Source of the DNA: CAYSIX01 sp964431205
Lineage (GTDB): Bacteria; Planctomycetota; Phycisphaerae; Phycisphaerales; Phycisphaeraceae
Direction of reading: 5' to 3'
Assembly: GCA_964431205.1 (NCBI GenBank)
Contig: CAYSIX010000225.1
Span: 1-6,482 of the forward strand
Length of the DNA stretch: 6,482 bases
This document shows, one piece after another, positions 1 to 6,482 of the stretch. The position numbers and the translations under genes are program-made. The notes below the pieces were generated by a model. The model saw only the letters and a program-made list of their open reading frames with translations. It was not told where the DNA came from and made no database searches. Position 1 is the stretch's first letter; the number at the start of each line of letters is the position of its first letter.

Positions 1-1341
1 AAGACGACTTGCTCGATCAACCTCGCCGCCACCTTCGCCGCCGGCGGCCAACGCACCCTCCTGGTCGACGTCGATCCGCAGGCGCACTGCGCCATGGGCC
101 TGGCCGTCCCCGACGCCCAGATCGAACGCTCCACCGCCGACCTGCTGCGGCACGGGCTCGACGGCTCCGTCGCCGTCTGCGACGTCGTCTGGCAGATCGC
201 ACGCAACTTCGACCTCGCCCCCTCCACCATCGCCCTGGCCGGCATCGAACAACAACTGCACAACGCCCCGGACAAGGACCGCCGCCTCGCCCAGGTGCTC
301 TCGACCGTCCAGCCGCACTACGACTTCTGCATCATCGACTGCCCGCCGTCGATCGGGCTGCTGACGTTCAACGCCCTGCGCGCCGCCGACGAGGTCATCG
401 TCCCGGTCGAAACCGGCTACTTCGCCCTGCAGGGCTCGGTGCGGCAGCAGCAGACGATCGAGATGCTGGCGCGGCGGGCCGGCCATCACGCGCGGTTCTC
501 CGTGCTCGCGACGATGTACGACGTCCGCACGAAGCTGGCGCGCGAGATCCTCTCGGAGCTGAAGCGGCTGTTCGGCGACCAGCTCCTGCCGATCGTGATC
601 AACTTCAACAGCAAACTGAAAGAGGCGGCCAGCTTCGGCCAGCCGATCACCGAGTACGACGGGGCGTCGCGCGGGATGCAGGACTTTGAGCGGCTGGCGG
701 CGTGGCTGATCGCCAACCCGCCGGCGCCACGCTTGGCCGAGCCGACCGACGCGGCCCCGCCGACGATTCAGAACCCGGCCACGAGCCGCGCCGCCGAGCT
801 GGTCGAGCGGGCGCGGGCGCTGTCGATGCGCACCGCGCAGCTCGCCGCCACGATCTCGCGCGATCCCGACGCCGCCGCCGAGTCCCTGCCGGCCGCGGCC
901 AACCCCGCCCAGCCCCCAGGCGCCGCGCCGGGCGATGCTCAACAGCCCGAGCCCACGAACGCCCAGGCGACCGCCACCCTCTCCGAACGCTCCGCACCAA
1001 ACCCCTCCCACGCCCCCGCGAACGTCGAGATCAACCACCGCAACCTCCAGCGGCTGTTCGGCGTCAAGCCCACGTCTCAGGGCCTGCTCTTCGTTCAGCC
1101 CGCCGAACGCGCCCGCACCGTCGCCATCGCCGGCGACTTCAACGACTGGAACCCCTCCCGCACCCCCATGGCCCGGGATGAGAAACTCGGCATCTGGCAG
1201 ACCTGCGTGCCCGTGCCGCCCGGCCGATACCGTTATCGCCTCGTCGTCGACGGCAAGTGGATGCAGGACCCGTTCAACAAGGCCGTCGAGACCAACCCCT
1301 TCGGCGAGTTGAACAACATCGTCGAGCTGGGCGCGGCCTAG
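1..1341 (+). CDS. ParA/Soj-type partition ATPase with C-terminal CBM48/AMPK-type glycogen-binding domain (5' partial)
   Basis: The reading frame is open from base 1 to the TAG at 1339-1341, giving 446 codons. The true start lies upstream, because codons 1-3 (KTT) are the end of the ParA P-loop (KGGxGKTT), so probably only a short N-terminus is missing. Codons 1-238 are a typical ParA/Soj core: KTTCSINLAA, then LLVDVDPQAH (codons 21-30), the Walker B-like CIIDCPPSIG (110-119), the stretch VIVPVETGYFALQGS, and KEAASFGQPITEYD near codon 207. ParA proteins form ATP-dependent dimers that bind nucleoid DNA and position chromosomes, plasmids or protein cargo. Codons about 240-340 are an Ala/Pro-rich linker with one predicted helix (about 260-290). 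Codons 345-446 form a CBM48/AMPK-beta-like beta-sandwich: VAIAGDFNDWNP (374-385), YRYRLVVDGKW (410-420) and NPFGELNNIVEL at the end. No ParB gene follows, so this is more likely an orphan ParA than the chromosomal segregation gene. The ATPase family call is firm, the sugar-binding fold is strong, and the cellular cargo is unknown. Confidence 0.93.
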   Translation, partial: KTTCSINLAATFAAGGQRTLLVDVDPQAHCAMGLAVPDAQIERSTADLLRHGLDGSVAVCDVVWQIARNFDLAPSTIALAGIEQQLHNAPDKDRRLAQVLSTVQPHYDFCIIDCPPSIGLLTFNALRAADEVIVPVETGYFALQGSVRQQQTIEMLARRAGHHARFSVLATMYDVRTKLAREILSELKRLFGDQLLPIVINFNSKLKEAASFGQPITEYDGASRGMQDFERLAAWLIANPPAPRLAEPTDAAPPTIQNPATSRAAELVERARALSMRTAQLAATISRDPDAAAESLPAAANPAQPPGAAPGDAQQPEPTNAQATATLSERSAPNPSHAPANVEINHRNLQRLFGVKPTSQGLLFVQPAERARTVAIAGDFNDWNPSRTPMARDEKLGIWQTCVPVPPGRYRYRLVVDGKWMQDPFNKAVETNPFGELNNIVELGAA

Positions 1342-1345
1342 AATC

Positions 1346-1383
1346 CGCGGCGCGGAGCGCCGCGACGGCACCGACCCCCGGTG
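1346..1383 (+). other. GC-rich hairpins in the gap between the ParA fusion and the next gene
   Basis: Five bases after the ParA stop there is a perfect 8-bp inverted repeat, CGCGGCGC (1346-1353) and GCGCCGCG (1357-1364), with a GGA loop. It is followed by a 5-bp stem CACCG/CGGTG (1369-1373 and 1379-1383), and a 10-base palindrome CCGGGCCCGG lies at 1392-1401. There is no T-run after any stem, so a classical intrinsic terminator is not supported. The structures could weaken read-through, protect the upstream mRNA 3' end, or simply reflect GC-rich composition. The next gene starts 82 bases after the ParA stop, close enough for co-transcription. Confidence 0.35.
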
Positions 1384-1423
1384 ATCGAAAGCCGGGCCCG
1401 GTCGAAGCGAAAGCGAATCAGTC

Positions 1424-3349
1424 ATGGACGACGCACGAACACGCGAAGCGCTCGACTCGCTCGCCGAGCTGTATCTGACCGGGCTGGACACGCAGGACGC
1501 GCAGGAGACAAGCGACAAGCGCGACGTGGACGGCGCCGTCCGACCCGTCCGCCGCCCGCCCAGCGTCGCGACCGCCCGCCCCGCTCGCGCCCCGTCCGTC
1601 GCGCCGGCTTCGACCGATCAACCGAACGCAGCCGACCCCGCCGACGCGGGACTCGACGGCCCCGAGCCTTTCCGGTTCTCCCCCCGCCCGCCGGCATCGA
1701 CGACCTCGAACGATCCGCCTCCCACCCCCGGTGCCGACCGACCTCCCTCCGATCCGCTGCGAGCGATCACCGGTCACGACGATTCGTCAACGTCCACGGC
1801 GGAGTCGCCGTTTCTCGGCCTGCGCCAGAACACGCCGGACACCGAGCCGCCACAGGAGCCCGCGTCGTCTGACAGCGCGCCCGCGGTGCACGTCGAGGCC
1901 GTCCTCGTCGGCAACCTGCCGTCGATCAGCGGGCCGTGGCTGACCCAGTACGCCCAGCTCGTCGCCGATGCTGAAGGGCCCGTCGCCATCCTGCACCTGG
2001 GCGAGCGCGAGGTCGAGCTGGAGCTGGTCGAGCCGCGGCACGCGCCCGACACGGCCCAGCGCGGCTGGCGTCTGTCCGGCGGGTCGCGCCTGCGTCACCC
2101 GCTGATCGACCTGCTCGATTCGGCCGTGCGCGCCGAGCGACACGCGGTGCGGACGCTGATGATCCACGTGGTGGATGGCCTGGCGGGCCGCGGCGCGCAT
2201 CGTCTGCTGGCGATCGACCACTGGACGCTGCTGAGCGGGGCGGACGAGGCGGCGGTGCACGCCGCGGCGCAGGCGCTCGACGCCGTGGTCCGGACGAACC
2301 CGGCGGTCTCGCGGAAGCGGCTGGCGCTCATGGTGGCCGGCGCGGACGAGGCGGCGAGCCAGGACGTGGCCAATCAGCTGCGATCGGCGACGGGGAAACT
2401 GCTCGATGAGCCGCTCGAGCTGCTCGGCTGGTTGCCGCGGATGGGCCCGGTGCGCGTGCGCCAGCTCGGGGTTTTCGGGGGGATCGAAACGCTCTGGCCT
2501 CAGTTGACCGAGTGGATGGCGTTGCTGGAGACGCCGCCGCTGGAGCACGTCGAATCGACCCGCGAGGAACCCGCCCAAGCCACGCCGGAGCAACCGAGCG
2601 TCGAGTCGCCTCCCCGGCGTCAGGAGCGGGAAGCGGGGGTCGCCACGCGGTCGCGCGTCGTCGCCGCCAGCCCCGGGCCGGCACGTGACACGCGCAGCCG
2701 AGAGCCGCACCGACAGCGCGCCGCGCGGTCCCACTGGCCGCGGCCCGAGCCGCCCGAACGCTCGGCGGCGAGTGCGCCGCGCCCAAGTGACGAATCGAGC
2801 GCGGAGCCGCGGCCGTCCTCGACGCCCCCACGTCGCGCTGCCGTCGGCGTCCCGCCGGCTCGTCGCGCAACCGAGCCCGAGCCCGAGCCGCGACGCGAGG
2901 CACTGACCGACTCCGGCGTGCCCGACCTCGCCGCGCTCGCGACCGCGTCGGAAGGGGTCCTCGCCGGCGGCGTCCGGCTCGATGCCCGCTGCCCCCACCA
3001 GCCCGGCATCGCCCTGGTCCTGGATCAGGACGGTGGCATCCACCTGCTGGCGCGGGCCGAGACCCACGGCAACGGCGACGCCGCCGCCGACCTGACCGCC
3101 TTTCGCACCGCCGTCGTCGATCTGCTCGACGCTCGTCAATGGGTTCGCCAGCACCTCGACCTGCTGCGACTGACCCAGCGGCAGTGCCGGTTCGACCCCG
3201 ACGCGACGCCGGTCCTGCACCTGTTCACGACGCGGGCGGACCTGGCCGTGCCCCTGGTCTCACGGCTGGGCGAGACGCTGCGGCTGCACCTGCTGCGTCG
3301 CGTCGAGCCCACGGCGGAGCCGACCTGGCTGACCGCGGCGCTGTCATGA
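1424..3349 (+). CDS. Protein of unknown function with a degenerate MinD/FlhG-like (pseudo-ATPase) central domain
   Basis: This 641-residue protein is not one I recognise by name. Residues 1-28 look like a short amphipathic acidic helix (DARTREALDSLAELYLTGLD). Residues about 30-150 are a Pro/Ser/Arg/Asp-rich, probably disordered linker. Residues 155-370 resemble a MinD/FlhG ATPase in outline: a strand plus a loop in the P-loop position (VLVGNLPSISGPWLTQYA, 160-177), a strand VAILHL, a strand TLMIHVVDG (244-252), a strand RLALMVAG (299-306) and the ending ELLGWLP (332-338), as in the LxxLGxIP of FlhG/MinD. The nucleotide-binding Lys/Thr of the P-loop are absent, so ATP hydrolysis is unlikely. 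Residues 371-495 form a second Arg/Pro/Glu/Ser-rich linker. Residues 496-641 are a compact alpha/beta domain of unknown type (LVLDQDGGIHLLARAE, then PVLHLFTTRADLAVPL). No signal peptide or membrane segment is visible, so it should be cytoplasmic. ATG 1424 has no clear Shine-Dalgarno sequence. Position after a ParA-type gene suggests a partner or regulator role, which is inference. The reading frame is well supported by GC-rich third positions and a plausible fold. Confidence 0.85.
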   Translation: MDDARTREALDSLAELYLTGLDTQDAQETSDKRDVDGAVRPVRRPPSVATARPARAPSVAPASTDQPNAADPADAGLDGPEPFRFSPRPPASTTSNDPPPTPGADRPPSDPLRAITGHDDSSTSTAESPFLGLRQNTPDTEPPQEPASSDSAPAVHVEAVLVGNLPSISGPWLTQYAQLVADAEGPVAILHLGEREVELELVEPRHAPDTAQRGWRLSGGSRLRHPLIDLLDSAVRAERHAVRTLMIHVVDGLAGRGAHRLLAIDHWTLLSGADEAAVHAAAQALDAVVRTNPAVSRKRLALMVAGADEAASQDVANQLRSATGKLLDEPLELLGWLPRMGPVRVRQLGVFGGIETLWPQLTEWMALLETPPLEHVESTREEPAQATPEQPSVESPPRRQEREAGVATRSRVVAASPGPARDTRSREPHRQRAARSHWPRPEPPERSAASAPRPSDESSAEPRPSSTPPRRAAVGVPPARRATEPEPEPRREALTDSGVPDLAALATASEGVLAGGVRLDARCPHQPGIALVLDQDGGIHLLARAETHGNGDAAADLTAFRTAVVDLLDARQWVRQHLDLLRLTQRQCRFDPDATPVLHLFTTRADLAVPLVSRLGETLRLHLLRRVEPTAEPTWLTAALS

Positions 3350-3370
3350 AACGCATGCCCCGGCCCGGTC

Positions 3371-3391
3371 GCCCTGCCAAACCGGCAGGGC
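3371..3391 (+). terminator. Hairpin just after the unknown gene, possible terminator
   Basis: A perfect 8-bp stem, GCCCTGCC (3371-3378) and GGCAGGGC (3384-3391), with a 5-base AAACC loop, lies 22 bases after the stop codon of the preceding gene. Its position suits transcript termination between the ParA-like pair and the chaperone pair. No T-tract follows (the next bases are CCGCGCCCG), so it would have to act as a non-canonical terminator or as a 3'-end stabilising structure. Confidence 0.4.
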
Positions 3392-3439
3392 CCGCGCCCG
3401 CGAACCCGACCTAAATCACGTTTCAGGCCATATTTGCGG

Positions 3440-3473
3440 GCACCCGCCGCGGTGCGCCGTTTGCGGCGTAGGA
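3440..3473 (+). promoter_or_regulatory. Tandem hairpins running into the cbpA ribosome binding site
   Basis: The Shine-Dalgarno AGGA (3470-3473) sits 7 bases before the ATG at 3481 and supports that start. Directly upstream, TGCGCCG (3453-3459) can pair with CGGCGTA (3464-3470) around a TTTG loop, giving a 7-bp stem with one G-U pair whose last base is the first A of the Shine-Dalgarno. A competing stem GCACC/GGTGC (3440-3444 and 3451-3455) overlaps its 5' arm. These could tune translation of the chaperone, for instance with temperature, but the stem covers only one base of the ribosome site. I could not pick out a convincing promoter; CATATT at 3429-3434 is a weak -10 candidate without a good -35. 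Confidence 0.3.
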
Positions 3474-3480
3474 TGTCCGT

Positions 3481-4464
3481 ATGGCCGTCAAGTTCCAGGA
3501 CTATTACGACACGCTCGGCGTGCCGCGCGACGCCTCGCAGGAACAGATTCAGCAGGCGTACCGCAAGCTGGCGCGCCAGCATCACCCGGACGTGAACAAG
3601 GGGCCGGAGGCCGAGGCGAAGTTCAAGCAGATCAGCGAGGCCTACGAGGTCCTGAAGGACCCGGAGAAGCGCAAGCGGTACGACAAGCTCGGAAAGGACT
3701 GGAAGCACGGCCAGGAGTTCCGCCCGCCGCCGGGGTTCGAGGACATCCACTTCGAGTTCGGCGGCAACGGTCGCGGCGGGGGGTTCAGCTTCCAGCCCGG
3801 CGGCCAGTTCAGCGATTTCTTCGAGGCGCTGTTCGGGGACACGGGCGGCGCGCGAGGCCGTGGTGGGTTCGGCGGTCGCTCCGGGTTCGAGCAGATGTTC
3901 CGCCAGGCCGAGCGCGGCGGCGGGGGGGGGCGATCCGGTGCCGGCCCGCGCGGCGCAGGCGGAGCGCCCGGCGCCCAGCCGGAGCAGGAGGCCGAGCTGA
4001 CGATCTCGCTTCACGAGGCGTTTCACGGCACGACGCGGCGGCTGGACCTGCAGGGGCCCGAGGGTCGCAAGACGGTGGACGTCAAGGTGCCGCCGGGCAC
4101 GACCTCGGGCTCGAAGATCCGCCTGCGTGGTCAGGGGCTGGTGCTGAAGGTCAACGTCGCGCCCGACCCGCGGTTCGAGGTCCACGGGCGTGACCTGACG
4201 ACCGAGGTGACGATCCAGCCCTGGCAGGCGGCGCTGGGCGACAAGGTCGAGGCACCCACCCCCGAGGGCAAGGTGACGCTCACGGTGCCGGCCGGCACCT
4301 CGTCGGGCGCGAAGCTGCGCCTGCGGGGCAAGGGCATGCCGGCGCGGGGCAAGCACGCCGAGCCGGGCGACCTGTTCGTTCGTGTCATGATCGGCGTGCC
4401 GAAGTCGCTGACGGACGAGCAACGCCGGCTGTACGAGCAGTTGAAGAAACTCGAACGCGACTGA
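3481..4464 (+). CDS. cbpA: CbpA-like (class II) J-domain co-chaperone
   Basis: A 327-residue cytoplasmic co-chaperone that would stimulate DnaK ATPase through its J-domain and present unfolded clients. The J-domain spans residues 7-70 (YYDTLGV at 8-14, the catalytic HPD motif at 35-37, AYEVLKDPEKRKRYD up to 68). A Gly/Phe-rich region follows (about 81-165) with SDFFEALFG at 111-119 and a run of glycines at 146-150. The two beta-rich C-terminal domains are about 171-230 and 235-320 (VKVPPGTTSGSKIRLRGQG at 201-219; VPAGTSSGAKLRLRGKG later). There are no CxxCxGxG zinc-finger repeats, which separates it from true DnaJ and fits CbpA; length is near the roughly 300-residue CbpA norm. Oddity: after GQG (217-219) the sequence goes straight to LVLKVNVAPDPRF, lacking the usual Gly-rich turn ending in GDL that family members carry there, while the matching turn in the second domain (PARGKHAEPGDLFVRV) is present. 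The gene precedes clpB by 100 bases, a common functional pairing. AGGA 7 bases upstream supports the start. Confidence 0.95.
   Translation: MAVKFQDYYDTLGVPRDASQEQIQQAYRKLARQHHPDVNKGPEAEAKFKQISEAYEVLKDPEKRKRYDKLGKDWKHGQEFRPPPGFEDIHFEFGGNGRGGGFSFQPGGQFSDFFEALFGDTGGARGRGGFGGRSGFEQMFRQAERGGGGGRSGAGPRGAGGAPGAQPEQEAELTISLHEAFHGTTRRLDLQGPEGRKTVDVKVPPGTTSGSKIRLRGQGLVLKVNVAPDPRFEVHGRDLTTEVTIQPWQAALGDKVEAPTPEGKVTLTVPAGTSSGAKLRLRGKGMPARGKHAEPGDLFVRVMIGVPKSLTDEQRRLYEQLKKLERD
3922..3930 (+). repeat. Nine-G homopolymer tract inside cbpA
   Basis: Nine consecutive G residues encode part of the glycine run (residues 148-150) in the Gly-rich linker between the J-domain and the C-terminal domains. Gain or loss of a single G would frameshift the protein after its J-domain. 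The frame is correct as given, because the downstream C-terminal domains are in frame. Confidence 0.9.
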
Positions 4465-4480
4465 GTGGCGTGGTCGCGGG

Positions 4481-4502
4481 CGTGGTCGCTTCAGCGACCA
4501 CG
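4481..4502 (+). terminator. 9-bp hairpin after cbpA; terminator, attenuator or operator
   Basis: CGTGGTCGC (4481-4489), a TTCA loop and GCGACCACG (4494-4502) form a perfect 9-bp stem with a tetraloop, the strongest local hairpin in the window. It starts 17 bases after the cbpA stop. No T-run follows, so intrinsic termination is uncertain. The same 9-4-9 inverted repeat is also a reasonable shape for a repressor operator controlling clpB. Confidence 0.45.
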
Positions 4503-4525
4503 AGTTCACGCGACCACGAGTTCAC
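4494..4525 (+). repeat. Perfect 16-base tandem duplication
   Basis: The unit GCGACCACGAGTTCAC is present twice head to tail (4494-4509 and 4510-4525), followed by a truncated start of a third unit (GCGAC, 4526-4530). The duplication creates two of the three reverse-orientation copies of the 9-base element and suggests recent expansion by slippage or unequal exchange. Confidence 0.9.
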
Positions 4526-4549
4526 GCGACGAGCGCGACCACGAAATCG

Positions 4550-4553
4550 GGAG
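4550..4553 (+). promoter_or_regulatory. Probable ribosome binding site of clpB
   Basis: GGAG at 4550-4553 precedes the clpB ATG (4565) by 11 bases, slightly longer than ideal spacing. It is the only purine-rich Shine-Dalgarno-like site in the leader, and it lies clear of the upstream inverted-repeat array. Confidence 0.5.
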
Positions 4554-4564
4554 ATCAGACACCG

Positions 4565-6482
<1,918 letters not shown>

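Larger units (their letters stand above)
4469..4543. repeat. Five-copy array of a 9-base element in both orientations, upstream of clpB
   Basis: The 9-mer CGTGGTCGC occurs twice in forward orientation (4469-4477, 4481-4489), and its exact complement GCGACCACG occurs three times (4494-4502, 4510-4518, 4535-4543), all within 75 bases between cbpA and clpB. Any forward copy can pair with any reverse copy. The pairing of copy 1 with copy 4 or 5 extends to 10 bp. This gives mutually exclusive RNA hairpins, or a set of binding sites for a DNA-binding protein. It matches neither the CIRCE (TTAGCACTC-N9-GAGTGCTAA) nor the HAIR (CTTGAGT-N7-ACTCAAG) heat-shock operator. Confidence 0.85.

Noticed and set aside
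9..689. A 226-codon plus-strand frame overlapping the ParA core
   Set aside because: It is out of frame with the clear ParA motifs and translates to Arg/Pro-rich low-complexity sequence.
1..1341. Chromosomal parA with a following parB
   Set aside because: No ParB-like sequence (HTH, ParB/Sulfiredoxin fold) follows. The next gene is unrelated to ParB and the ParA carries an extra glucan-binding domain.
1787..3220. A 477-codon open frame on the minus strand opposite the unknown gene
   Set aside because: I considered it as an alternative to the plus-strand gene. The plus frame gives a domain with MinD/FlhG-like strand order and a natural gene position, while the minus translation is Arg/Gln/Gly-rich with no fold-like pattern.
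3136..4509. A 457-codon open frame on the minus strand opposite cbpA
   Set aside because: It runs across two genes and an intergenic gap, antisense to a clear J-protein, and its translation is Arg/Leu/Ala-rich without motifs. It is a by-product of high GC content.
4465..4564. CIRCE or HspR (HAIR) operator, or CRISPR-like array, before clpB
   Set aside because: The inverted repeats do not match CIRCE or HAIR consensus sequences. The tandem repeat has a 16-base unit with no spacers, so it is not a CRISPR.

Overview
The window is strongly GC-rich, and its codons end mostly in G or C. All supported genes are on the plus strand. There are four: an orphan ParA-type ATPase (5' end cut off by the window edge), a 641-residue protein I do not recognise by name, a zinc-finger-less J-protein (CbpA/DnaJ class) and the disaggregase ClpB (3' end cut off). 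There are no RNA genes, mobile elements or CRISPR arrays. The GC-rich codon use, weak or absent Shine-Dalgarno sites on some genes and Pro/Ala/Arg-rich linkers would fit a GC-rich planctomycete-type bacterium (for example Phycisphaerae), but this assignment is an inference. Another GC-rich phylum is possible.

Region 1 (1-3349) is the unusual part. The first gene joins a complete-looking ParA/Soj ATPase core (only the start of its P-loop is missing, outside the window) through an Ala/Pro-rich linker to a C-terminal glycogen-binding module of the AMPK-beta/CBM48 type. The residues that contact sugar in AMPK-beta are kept or conservatively replaced. After an 82-base gap containing GC hairpins comes a gene whose middle third reads like the fold of a MinD/FlhG ATPase but has lost the P-loop lysine and threonine and the usual aspartates. 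It is therefore probably a pseudo-ATPase. It is flanked by disordered linkers, a short N-terminal helix and a C-terminal alpha/beta domain I cannot assign. I infer that the two proteins work together, perhaps as a cargo-positioning ParA system whose cargo or signal is an alpha-glucan. Nothing in the sequence proves this.

Region 2 (3350-6482) is a protein-quality-control pair. The CbpA-like J-protein would deliver clients to DnaK, and ClpB would work with DnaK/DnaJ to extract polypeptides from aggregates. The gap before cbpA contains hairpins ending at the ribosome binding site. The gap before clpB holds a compact array of five copies of a 9-base element in two orientations, able to form mutually exclusive hairpins. 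It matches neither CIRCE nor HAIR heat-shock operators. The J-protein also shows an apparent in-frame loss of a conserved turn in its first C-terminal domain and a nine-G tract in its Gly-rich linker.
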